15,646 nt of DNA from Halanaerobiales bacterium (lineage in GTDB: Bacteria; Bacillota; Halanaerobiia; Halanaerobiales; M55B127): positions 1 through 15,646 of the forward strand of contig JAIPEV010000019.1 of NCBI GenBank assembly GCA_021736965.1. The letters run 5' to 3'. Shown piece by piece: positions 1-6,784 of this stretch. A program made the position numbers and the translations under genes. The notes beneath the pieces are model-generated. The model worked only from the letters and a program-made list of their open reading frames with translations, ran no database searches and was not told the DNA's origin. Each line of letters opens with the position of its first letter. Position 1 is the stretch's first letter.

Positions 1-1
1 A

Positions 2-847
2 ATGAATAGTAGTATCATTTCAGATCAGTATATATTAATTAATAGATTTTATTGGTTAGCTATTTCTATCTTTCTTTTTGTTTTGTCTACAAAAATATAT
101 GATAAATATAGAAATGGTAAGCGTATTCATCTAATCTTTTTTAAAAACAAAGATAAAAAAACAAGTAATATAAAAAATATAAGATTAAAAAATAAATTAT
201 TTTCAGAAATGATATATAGTATTAAGATTTATTCCGGTTGGAGAATATTAATAGGACTACTTGTCTCAATTATTTTGGCATTGATCTATTCAAGATTAGT
301 TCAAAGACAGTATAGAGTATTTTTATATTTAGGAACAGGTGAAATATTTTTGTCACTATTAGGTATTTTAGGAACTTTGGGGATAAATAACATTGAAAAA
401 GAGAAAAGAACTATAAAATATATTGGCTCTTTACCGTTTAATGAAAAAAGATTATTAAGGCAGAAGTTATTTGTTTCATTTATATATTTTTTAGCTGTGT
501 ATTTATCATATACATTATTTGGAATGATTTTTATAGGCACTTTTATTACTAAAATGACTTTAATATTTATTCCATCATATCTATTTTTTTCAGTATTAGT
601 ATTAATACTTTCTAAGATGTTTAAATCGACTTTATTAGGGGGGATTTTTATTGGATTTATTTGGTTTTTGCCAATAGTTGCGGGAAGGAAATTTCCCTAT
701 TGGATACACCCTTTTTATTATTTTGCTGAGTTTGATCATTATTATAATAATTTTTTACTAAAAAATAAAATAATATTATTAGTAATAACCATGATATTAA
801 TAATTAGTTTTTTACTTGTAAAAAAGGTTAAAATCAGCAAAGAATAA
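2..847 (+). CDS. ABC-2-type transporter permease, C-terminal part (5' truncated by window)
   Basis: The visible 281 residues are strongly hydrophobic, with about seven predicted membrane helices near residues 14-30, 80-97, 107-127, 155-178, 183-204, 211-227 and 256-274. Between the third and fourth helices lies a charged stretch ending SLPFNEKRLLRQKL. This resembles the cytoplasmic loop of ABC-2 exporter permeases, which usually reads like 'P(I/F)-x-x-x-x-(I/L)-x-x-x-K' just before a helix. Full permeases of this type often have around 500 residues, so this is probably the C-terminal half. The ATG at position 2 may be internal; whether the frame continues upstream cannot be seen. The protein would sit in the cytoplasmic membrane and pair with an ATP-binding subunit, which should be encoded just upstream. 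The substrate cannot be told. Family assignment rests on topology and the loop motif only. Confidence 0.6.
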   Translation: MNSSIISDQYILINRFYWLAISIFLFVLSTKIYDKYRNGKRIHLIFFKNKDKKTSNIKNIRLKNKLFSEMIYSIKIYSGWRILIGLLVSIILALIYSRLVQRQYRVFLYLGTGEIFLSLLGILGTLGINNIEKEKRTIKYIGSLPFNEKRLLRQKLFVSFIYFLAVYLSYTLFGMIFIGTFITKMTLIFIPSYLFFSVLVLILSKMFKSTLLGGIFIGFIWFLPIVAGRKFPYWIHPFYYFAEFDHYYNNFLLKNKIILLVITMILIISFLLVKKVKISKE

Positions 848-900
848 TATTTTTTATGCATTCATATAATTATAGATTAGTTAATTTAAAAAAAATTTCT

Positions 901-906
901 AAGGAG
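901..906 (+). promoter_or_regulatory. Ribosome binding site of the MFS gene, oddly distant from the ATG
   Basis: AAGGAG ends 14 bases before the ATG at 921, which is longer than usual. In-frame ATT (912) and ATA (915) codons fall at 5 and 8 bases, the normal spacing. The reading frame is open through them, so initiation at a non-ATG codon adding two or three residues is possible. Confidence 0.5.
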
Positions 907-920
907 ATATTATTATATCT

Positions 921-2126
921 ATGGGAAAAAAACAAAAAAGCTCAAAACTGGGTTTGTTAATAATAATATATATAGCTTTTATTTCACTGGGGTTACCTGA
1001 TGGTTTACTGGGTGTTGCCTGGCCTAAAATGAGAATGAGTTTTGGTTTACCACTTGATAGATTAGGAATATTAATTTTTGGTTTTACAGGTGGATATTTA
1101 ACAGCAAGTTTTTTTAATGGAATATTGATCAAAAAGATAAAAATAGGATTATTATTGACAGTAAGTTGTTTTATTACTGGTATGTCGTTAATAGGATATA
1201 CATTAGTAACAATATGGTATTTTTTACCTATTTTAACTTTTATAGCTGGGATGGGAGCAGGAGCAATAGATGCAGGTATTAATACTTATGTAGAAGAGAA
1301 CTTTAAAGAAAGTCATATGCAGTGGTTACATGCTAGTTTTGGTGTAGGAGTTACTTTAGGACCAATCATTATGACAACTGGTTTGAGTCTTACAAATAAT
1401 TGGCGTAGTGGATATATAGTTGTTGGTATAATTCAAATAATGTTAAGTGTCATGTTTTTATTAACTGCTTCCTTATGGACCGAAAAAGAAAAAACAATGA
1501 AAGTTACAGTTGAGAATAAGAATCATAATACAGATATAGATATAAGTTTAACTAAGACATTAAAACTTCTACCAGCCTGGTCTAGTATGGCCTTATTCTT
1601 TTTATATACTGGGATAGAACTATCTGTAGGTCATTGGGCTTATACATTATTAACTGAATCAAGAGAAATAAACTTTCAGATAGCTGGTTTATCTGTAGGA
1701 GGTTATTGGGCTTCATTTACAGTTGGAAGAGTATTATCTGGCTTTATATTATACCGTTATAAAAGTAGAAGGTTAATAGAGCTAGGTGGACTGACTGCTT
1801 TAGCAGGTAGTACCTTACTTTTATTAAATATAAAAGATTGGTTATCACTTTTTGGATTAGTTGTTATTGGAATTGCTATTGCTCCAATATTTCCAGCTTT
1901 AGTTTCTAATACTACTTTTAGAGTTGGTGAGGCACATAAAGTTAATACAATTGGAATGCAAATAGCTGCAGCAGGAATCGGTGGATCATTACTTCCTGCT
2001 TTAGCAGGGGTGCTAGCTAAAAATATTTCAATAGAAGTGATACCTATATTTATAGTAGTTTTGCTTTTATTATTTACTACTTTATATTATCTTACATTTT
2101 ACTTTCAAAAATTGAACAAAATATAA
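921..2126 (+). CDS. MFS transporter, fucose-permease/FHS-like
   Basis: This is a 401-residue major facilitator with about twelve membrane helices and a loop near residues 190-215 rich in K, N and D joining the two six-helix halves. Several stretches are typical of the fucose permease-like (FHS) branch: GLPDGLLGVAWP in helix 1, GAGAIDAGINTYV in the fourth or fifth helix, and WLHASFGVGVTLGP, which carries the tryptophan-leucine-histidine motif after that helix. Members import sugars or other small solutes by proton symport, but the substrate cannot be read from this sequence. No sugar-degrading enzyme lies beside it to suggest one. Length matches the family. The gene stands alone: an ABC permease ends 73 bases upstream and a dead SDR gene follows. 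ATG 921 is the first canonical start, but the SD at 901-906 is better placed for ATT 912 or ATA 915. Confidence 0.85.
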   Translation: MGKKQKSSKLGLLIIIYIAFISLGLPDGLLGVAWPKMRMSFGLPLDRLGILIFGFTGGYLTASFFNGILIKKIKIGLLLTVSCFITGMSLIGYTLVTIWYFLPILTFIAGMGAGAIDAGINTYVEENFKESHMQWLHASFGVGVTLGPIIMTTGLSLTNNWRSGYIVVGIIQIMLSVMFLLTASLWTEKEKTMKVTVENKNHNTDIDISLTKTLKLLPAWSSMALFFLYTGIELSVGHWAYTLLTESREINFQIAGLSVGGYWASFTVGRVLSGFILYRYKSRRLIELGGLTALAGSTLLLLNIKDWLSLFGLVVIGIAIAPIFPALVSNTTFRVGEAHKVNTIGMQIAAAGIGGSLLPALAGVLAKNISIEVIPIFIVVLLLLFTTLYYLTFYFQKLNKI

Positions 2127-2199
2127 ATCTAATAATTTATAACAAAGTTAAAACAAGATAAAAATAAATAAATGGTAAAAGAATGAAATTAAATTATCA

Positions 2200-2928
2200 T
2201 GGGTTAAAAAAATGCTATTGTCACTGGTGTAAGTAGGTTTAAAGGTATTGGCTTAGCAACCTGTAAAGAATTTGCTAAAAGTGAAGTCAATATATATTTT
2301 ACTTAGTTTTTAAACTATGATAAAAAATGTTTTTGAAAAACAGATGCCAAGATACCTAACAAGATCTATGTTATAATTAAAAGTATGGAGTTCAGGTATA
2401 TAAAAGGGAATATGATCTATCTAAGGTAAAAAAATATTGGTGTGTTTAATATATCAACAAATCATGCAGCATATTCGACTCAGACAAATTATCAAGATAT
2501 CAATCCTGAAGAATTAAAAAAACATTATAAAGTGAATTTAAGAGCGACAACACTACTAAGTACATGATTTGAAAGGTTGTTTGATAAAAAAAGTGGTGAT
2601 AGGATAGTAAATATTACTTATGGCCAATTTTAAAGACCGATGAGCAATAAAATAACTTATCATGCAACAAAAGTTGCTGTGGACGCATTAACTATTACTT
2701 TAGCTGCTGAACTTGCAGATAAAGGTATTACTGTAAATACAATAAATCCAGGGCTAACAGATACTGGTTGGATTAAGAATAATCTAAGAGAAAAATTGAT
2801 AAAAAGATTTCCAATGGGAAGACTAGGGCAATCAGAAGATACAGCAAAAATTTGTTAAGTTTCTTGTTTCTAATCAGGCTGAATGGATGACTGGACAGAT
2901 TATACATTCAGAAGGTGGTTTCAAATAA
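2200..2928 (+). pseudogene. Short-chain dehydrogenase/reductase (SDR), multiply broken pseudogene
   Basis: Pieces of one SDR protein lie in order but in different frames. The N-terminal Rossmann motif is at about 2205-2303 (LKNAIVTG, then GIGLATCKEFAK), with a TAG after it. A middle section at about 2435-2565 has NISTNHAAYS, then HYKVNLRATTLLST and a TGA. Next come GDRIVNITYGQF and a TAA at about 2631. The catalytic YHATK and ALTITLAAELADKGITVNTINPG follow to about 2858. A last frame change gives the C-terminus, FLVSNQAEWMTGQIIHSEGG, ending with TAA at 2926-2928. The order and spacing (TGxxxGIG, N-A-A-Y region, Y-x-x-x-K, NPG) are those of classical SDR NAD(P)H oxidoreductases of about 250 residues. 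The active-site tyrosine and lysine survive, but at least three stops and several indels exclude a working full-length enzyme. An open stretch at 2640-2858 is only the C-terminal third. Confidence 0.88.
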
Positions 2929-3136
2929 AATACTATTAAATTGATTAATATATTAAAAAGAAATTGATAAGACAGAAAAAAACTATAATTAGTTATATCA
3001 ACAAAGTTATAAAATTACTAATTTCATGGTACAATAATTTTTTTCTTAACATATTAATAATTTTATTATATTATTATAATAAAGATTTATTTTTTTATAA
3101 GAAAATTAAGACAAAAAAGAATAGGAGGATTCAAAT
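2929..3136 (+). other. AT-rich intergenic region before the small membrane protein
   Basis: These 208 bases are almost entirely A and T with no coding signal. Several TATAAT-like boxes occur (for example TATAAT at about 2985 and TTATAATAA near 3076), but no convincingly spaced TTGACA partner. A promoter for the gene at 3137 is likely here but cannot be pinned down. AGGAGG at 3123-3128 is a clear ribosome binding site, eight bases from ATG 3137. Confidence 0.3.
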
Positions 3137-3388
3137 ATGAACAAGATAGGATTTCTATTCTCAGGGATAATTAGTTTAATAGGATTGATTACAATAATAT
3201 TAACAAAGGTTGTTCAATTAGTAATGCCTTATATAGGTAGGGCAGCTTTTCAAGCTGCTGCAGCTGGTATTTATATTCCTGAGAACTATAATATTAATTT
3301 TAGTTTTATCCAGAACAGTTCGATATTTTTAATTATACTAGGTATTGTTTTATCAATGTTTTTTTATCGTTCAGAAAGTAATAATTAA
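3137..3388 (+). CDS. Small two-helix membrane protein, unknown function
   Basis: This 83-residue protein has one hydrophobic helix at about residues 5-32 and a second at about 61-77. Between them is a loop containing an alanine-rich segment (RAAFQAAAAGIYIPENY). The C-terminus ends in a polar YRSESNN tail. ATG 3137 is supported by AGGAGG eight bases upstream. I do not recognise the family. The gene is followed 24 bases later by the start of a methyltransferase gene with its own GGAGGGG ribosome binding site, and the two may once have been co-transcribed. It seems intact, unlike its neighbours on both sides. Confidence 0.6.
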   Translation: MNKIGFLFSGIISLIGLITIILTKVVQLVMPYIGRAAFQAAAAGIYIPENYNINFSFIQNSSIFLIILGIVLSMFFYRSESNN

Positions 3389-3412
3389 ATACTCTGTAAT
3401 GGAGGGGATAAA

Positions 3413-3503
3413 GTGAGCAAAGACAAAATTATCAAAGATGCATATGATAATATGGCAGAATATTATTTTGATTATGTAGAACAAAAAACCTTATAATGCT
3501 TAT
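3413..3503 (+). pseudogene. Methyltransferase N-terminal stub, broken by frameshift and IS605-type sequence
   Basis: A GTG start at 3413 follows GGAGGGG at 3401-3407. It encodes VSKDKIIKDAYDNMAEYY and then FDYVEQK before a TAA at 3494. Removing one A from the A6 run at 3484-3489 restores PYNAY, so the original read ...VEQKPYNAY. The A-Y-D-x-M-A-x-x-Y opening followed by a P-Y-N-x-Y-Y-type motif is what SAM-dependent methyltransferases of the class I superfamily often show before their Rossmann core. After about 3503 the similarity stops and minus-strand transposon-type sequence begins. The rest of the gene (about 200 codons, with the SAM-binding motifs) is missing from the window. Assignment to methyltransferases is from the N-terminal pattern only. 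Confidence 0.6.
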
Positions 3504-3723
3504 TGTCAACCTCTCCCACCTAATCAGAGATAAGATTAAAAAGGAGCTTGTTAAATTAAAAACCGTACTCAGTACAGTCTTTAACAAGTTTTACACCTTC
3601 TCTATCTCACAAGTGGGTAATTCAAGAATAGAGAAAGTTGAAGGGCAGTTGACTAAAAAACCCTATCCCTACTGTAAAGACAATAGGGGCTACAGGTTTA
3701 CTTGTATGCTATCATAGGATAGC
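3504..3723 (-). ncRNA. Candidate omega RNA (reRNA) scaffold of a TnpB element
   Basis: Four consecutive stem-loops can be drawn. Their arms are 3708-3713 with 3718-3723 (6 bp, overlapping the tnpB stop codon), 3667-3674 with 3681-3688 (8 bp), 3596-3605 with 3628-3637 (10 bp), and a long composite one with arms 3547-3554/3581-3588 around 3560-3568/3572-3580. In the last three the imperfect positions are G-U pairs in the minus-strand RNA but A-C mismatches in plus-strand RNA, so the structure belongs to a minus-strand transcript, the same strand as tnpB. TnpB guide RNAs are known to overlap the tnpB 3' end and run to the right end, with the guide taken from flanking DNA. Here that guide would begin near 3503 and read antisense into the methyltransferase stub. 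Expression is not shown by the sequence. Confidence 0.5.
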
Positions 3724-3792
3724 TCTCTTAGCGATATTGACACTGGCATTATAATCAGCATTTTGTAAATGTAAGTTATTACAAGCTTGAAA
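3712..3792 (-). pseudogene. tnpB: TnpB (OrfB) C-terminal remnant
   Basis: The minus strand encodes FQACNNLHLQNADYNASVN and then IAKRAIL followed by TGA at 3714-3712. The NADYNASVNIAKRAIL end matches the hallmark C-terminus of IS605 OrfB/TnpB proteins, in which the aspartate of the ADxNA motif is the last RuvC catalytic residue. The preceding C-x-x residues look like a degraded part of the zinc-finger (C-x-x-C) motif. About 26 codons remain of a protein that normally has 350-450 residues, so no nuclease can be made. Upstream (higher coordinates) the frame continues only into unrelated sequence around the next gene's ribosome binding site. Confidence 0.7.
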
Positions 3793-3800
3793 TATATAAA

Positions 3801-3810
3801 GAGAGGTGAG
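3801..3810 (+). promoter_or_regulatory. Ribosome binding site before a gene lacking a nearby ATG/GTG/TTG
   Basis: GAGAGGTGAG matches the anti-SD sequence well (GAGGTGA core). The only in-frame codons at normal distance are ATT (3813) and ATA (3816). The first usual start codon, TTG 3858, lies about 48 bases away, inside the first membrane helix. Confidence 0.5.
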
Positions 3811-3812
3811 TT

Positions 3813-4319
3813 ATTATAAATACCAAAGCGATTACATATTCAGCTTTTTCTTTAGCATTGATCTGTGTTAGTTTTTTTATTTTTAAAGGAGTTAGTAATA
3901 TTTTAAATAGTATTGTTGTTCCCGTGATTTTATATATAAACTTAAGAAAGTTTGATTTAAAGATTCAATTATTTTTAATATTTTCCTCAATGATTTTTAT
4001 TCTTATATTTTTTATCCAGCAAGTGGTCTTTTTTGTTTTATATGTTATAGTTTCGATAATGATGTATTTTATAATTGATTGTAATATTTCTAAAACTAAG
4101 AAAATTATATTTTTATCTATAGGAATAATCCCTGGATTTTTAATTAGCATTTTAACTACAGATTATTTGTTGGGAACAAAGATAAAAGATAGCTTATTAG
4201 TAATGACAAATGGGAGTTCTATAATATTTTTTGTTTTACTAGTTATAGAAGCAGTTATTGTCTCATTTAGTTTACTATTAGTAACAAGCCAGCTCAAAAA
4301 AATTATTAAAGAAGATTAA
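3813..4319 (+). CDS. Small integral membrane protein, unknown function
   Basis: The protein is about 168 residues if it begins at ATT 3813, or 154 codons (counting the stop) from TTG 3858. I prefer the upstream start because GAGGTGAG (3803-3810) is placed for it, the frame is open, and the extra residues (NTKAITYSAFSLALICV) complete the first membrane helix. There are about five hydrophobic segments, with short charged loops (LRKFDLK, NISKTKK, GTKIKD) and a basic-acidic tail (QLKKIIKED). No catalytic motif is seen and I do not recognise the family. It lies between the TnpB remnant and a methyltransferase gene starting 72 bases downstream. It is probably intact, since no stop or frameshift breaks its pattern. 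Confidence 0.6.
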   Translation: MINTKAITYSAFSLALICVSFFIFKGVSNILNSIVVPVILYINLRKFDLKIQLFLIFSSMIFILIFFIQQVVFFVLYVIVSIMMYFIIDCNISKTKKIIFLSIGIIPGFLISILTTDYLLGTKIKDSLLVMTNGSSIIFFVLLVIEAVIVSFSLLLVTSQLKKIIKED

Positions 4320-4391
4320 TTAAATCTAAAAGAATGATTTATGAATAAAATCAAGACTCAATGTGGAAATATCTAATACACGGTGATATTG

Positions 4392-5405
4392 ATGACAGTA
4401 TTTGATTGGATTGAAAAGAATTACAAACCTGAATTTGTGAGAACAGATAAATTTATCTACAATGATATGGAATCTCAATCTGGTTATTCTCTTCCAATTA
4501 TATATCAACCTTTTGATAGCAAAAAGAGAGCTCACTGGATAGACCGCGGTTTTTTATATGATTTCTTATATGCCATTAATGGCGAAGGAAAGAAAATTTT
4601 GGACTTTGGACCAGGCGATGGCTGGCCTTCTTTAATTATGGCTCCACATGTAAGAGAAGTTGTCGGTCTAGACTCATCTATAAAAAGAGTTAAAACATGT
4701 GAAAATAATGCTAAAAGACTTAAAATTAATAATGCATCTTTTAAAGATTATAAAGCTCAAGATAAAATTCTTTTTAGAGATAATACATTTGATGGAATAA
4801 CAGCAGCAGCTTCAATTGAGCAAACTCCTAATCCTAAAGCAATTTTATCTGAACTATATAGAGTTTTAAAACCTTATGGTCGTATGAGGATTAGCTATGA
4901 ATCTTTAGATTGTTATAAAAATGGTGATGAACAAGATATATGGATCTCAGAGATATTAAATAACAAGAGTATTATTGTATTATTTAATAGGAATATCAAA
5001 AAAGAGTATGTGCTTCAATATGGTATTGTTTTTTCATTAAGAAAAGAAGAGTTACTTGCTAAATTTGATAAGGACAATGACAGTATTAGCTTTAATGATA
5101 TCACAGTAGAGTTATTAGAAAACTTCAAATCGAAAATAGTAGAGATAAGGAAAAGTAAAACAGTTCACCCCTCTGGAGAAACATTTTATAATTGGTTAAA
5201 AGAAGCTGGATTTAAAGAAGTAATACCAACCTATAATGGAGGTTTAACTGCAAATAAATTATTTGATTATTACAAAAAGAATAAAATGCTTAATGAAATT
5301 AATGATATTGATCAGGTGGATCAAATAGTTAAACCAACTGTTAAAATTACTACAGAGCTTAAGGCATCTTTAGAAGAAAATCCACCCTTAACAGCTATTA
5401 AATAA
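4392..5405 (+). CDS. Class I SAM-dependent methyltransferase
   Basis: This is a 337-residue cytosolic protein. SAM-binding motif I is ILDFGPGDG at about residues 69-77, and the acidic end of strand 2 follows as VVGLDSS (Asp about 94). Post-I motifs include DNTFDGITAAASIEQTPNP (motif II/III region) and ELYRVLKPYGRMRISYE, the usual 'L(R/K)PGG' loop region. Beyond the Rossmann core the C-terminal 150 residues are extra and include a W-x-x-x-A-G-F-K-E-V element. The substrate is unknown. The start is taken as ATG 4392 because GGTGAT lies just upstream; GTG 4383 and TTG 4389 are possible alternatives. It is not the missing 3' part of the stub at 3413, because it has its own N-terminus. I am confident of the superfamily, not of the substrate. 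Confidence 0.85.
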   Translation: MTVFDWIEKNYKPEFVRTDKFIYNDMESQSGYSLPIIYQPFDSKKRAHWIDRGFLYDFLYAINGEGKKILDFGPGDGWPSLIMAPHVREVVGLDSSIKRVKTCENNAKRLKINNASFKDYKAQDKILFRDNTFDGITAAASIEQTPNPKAILSELYRVLKPYGRMRISYESLDCYKNGDEQDIWISEILNNKSIIVLFNRNIKKEYVLQYGIVFSLRKEELLAKFDKDNDSISFNDITVELLENFKSKIVEIRKSKTVHPSGETFYNWLKEAGFKEVIPTYNGGLTANKLFDYYKKNKMLNEINDIDQVDQIVKPTVKITTELKASLEENPPLTAIK

Positions 5406-5491
5406 GATAGATAGATTGTATGGTTTAAGGATATTTATTATCCAATACTGTTGTAAAAAATTAAAAAAATATATTTATGTTGGTGGTAATA

Positions 5492-6736
5492 ATGGAAGTT
5501 ACTGACTTTGAAAAAAAACTTATTGGCTTAATAAACAGACAACAGCTTTTACAGTGGGAAAACTATGCTCTGGACAAAAATAATGATTTAAATAAAATCA
5601 ACCAAGAGATTTATAGTTTAATTAAAGAAATTAACTATAATAAACTGTTTAACAAAAGAAAAAGAGAAGTATTTATTAATTTATCTAAGAGATTAAGAGT
5701 TGAAAATGATCCCGAAATTGCCAGATTAAGAAATAAACTTGATAACAAGGATAACTATAAGAAAGATCTTGATTTTAAAGCTAATAATCAGGTAAAGTTA
5801 GCTAAAAGAATGAGAAATGATCTAATTGAACTACTATATTTAAGAAACTATAAAGCACAAAAACAGGGTTTTAAATCATATCCAGATTTAATCTTTTCAG
5901 CTGAGGAGTTAAGCAAAGAAACTATTATAAAAGAAGTTAAAAGTTATCTTAATAAAAATCTTAAATCAGCAAAAGAAATTATAAAAGAGTATAACCTAAC
6001 CTGGGGAAATTGGTTTACTAAGTTAGGGGAACAGGGTTCTTTAGACAGTTCTGATCCTAATTATTATATTAAATGTTTATTTCATAGTTTAGACTTAGAT
6101 AATATTTATCATAATATAAATTTTAAGTATAAAAAAGATGGAATTTCTGGTATGACTTTTAGAACTTCTCCACCTGAGGAGATAAGAATATTATTAAAAC
6201 CAGTAACTTCACCAATGAGATCTAGAGTATTACTGCATGAATGTGGTCATGCCATTAACTATATTAAAAATCATAGACAAGGTTTATATAGTTTATTAAC
6301 TACATCTTTTGATGAAATTATGGCAGTTTTATTTGAAAAAATAGGGATTAATTTATGTTTAACAGAAGAGGAAAGGGAAATAGCCCTGCAAGTTAGTTTA
6401 TTAGAAAATGTAAGATGTAGTATAAGTTTTCTCTTTGAGATGGAGTTATGGAAAGATCCTGAAAATGCAGAAGAAAAATTTATTAGGCACCAGAAAATAC
6501 TGCCTATTATAACACAAAAAAAAGAACTATGGGTTTTAGATTCCTTTAGATATATAGATCCAGTTTATATACATAACTATGTTTTAGGAGATATCTATGC
6601 AAAGAAGATTATCAACTATCTAAATGATAGATATAATGATGATTATAAAAAATGGAGTAATATAATTATAGATCATTTTTTAAAAGATGGACTAAATAAA
6701 TCTTTTATGGATAAATATGTTGAACTAGTCAAGTGA
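5492..6736 (+). CDS. M3-like zinc metallopeptidase (oligoendopeptidase-type gluzincin)
   Basis: The zinc site is HECGH at residues 249-253. A glutamate in SFDEIM (Glu 275) lies 26 residues after the first histidine, the spacing used for the third zinc ligand in M3 (thimet oligopeptidase/PepF-type) peptidases. The helical N-terminal half, with sequences such as LAKRMRNDLIELLYLRN and QGFKSYPDL, resembles the substrate-channel helices of that clan. RTSPPEEIRILLKPVTSP precedes the zinc helix, and a YIDPVYIHNYVLGDIYA segment follows near the C-terminus, comparable to the conserved tyrosine-containing region. At 414 residues it is shorter than PepF (about 600). There is no signal peptide, so it probably trims peptides in the cytosol. 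ATG 5492 is preferred over ATG 5477 because GGTGG at 5482-5486 suits it. An M2/M32-like relative is a possible alternative. Confidence 0.75.
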   Translation: MEVTDFEKKLIGLINRQQLLQWENYALDKNNDLNKINQEIYSLIKEINYNKLFNKRKREVFINLSKRLRVENDPEIARLRNKLDNKDNYKKDLDFKANNQVKLAKRMRNDLIELLYLRNYKAQKQGFKSYPDLIFSAEELSKETIIKEVKSYLNKNLKSAKEIIKEYNLTWGNWFTKLGEQGSLDSSDPNYYIKCLFHSLDLDNIYHNINFKYKKDGISGMTFRTSPPEEIRILLKPVTSPMRSRVLLHECGHAINYIKNHRQGLYSLLTTSFDEIMAVLFEKIGINLCLTEEEREIALQVSLLENVRCSISFLFEMELWKDPENAEEKFIRHQKILPIITQKKELWVLDSFRYIDPVYIHNYVLGDIYAKKIINYLNDRYNDDYKKWSNIIIDHFLKDGLNKSFMDKYVELVK

Positions 6737-6784
6737 TAACTAATTTTAAGTTTTTATGATATTTTTTATTGGGGGAGTGAAATA

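Larger units (their letters stand above)
3504..3800 (-). mobile_element. IS200/IS605-type (TnpB) right-end remnant
   Basis: Read on the minus strand, the segment holds the last codons of a TnpB gene (3792 down to 3712), then about 210 bases of non-coding, hairpin-rich sequence ending where methyltransferase sequence resumes near 3503. IS200/IS605 elements have this order: tnpB, then an imperfect-palindromic right end. The left end, any tnpA and nearly all of tnpB are absent, so the element cannot move by itself. The left boundary of the remnant (about 3793-3811) runs into the ribosome binding site of the next gene, and the missing methyltransferase 3' end suggests a deletion there. The exact right-end cleavage site is inferred from loss of methyltransferase similarity. 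Confidence 0.65.

Noticed and set aside
301..540. Minus-strand ORFs at 301-540, 899-1132, 3965-4150, 4326-4535 and 9305-9511
   Set aside because: Each lies antisense to a recognisable plus-strand gene (or membrane-protein gene), has no ribosome binding site, and reads as the low-complexity mirror of AT-rich hydrophobic codons.
2640..2858. Independent 72-residue SDR-like protein
   Set aside because: It is only the catalytic-to-C-terminal third of the broken SDR gene. It lacks the cofactor-binding half and any ribosome binding site.
3496..3717. 73-codon plus-strand ORF between the methyltransferase stub and the membrane protein
   Set aside because: It lies opposite the TnpB tail and its hairpin-rich right end and has no ribosome binding site. 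Its composition is that of a palindromic non-coding region.
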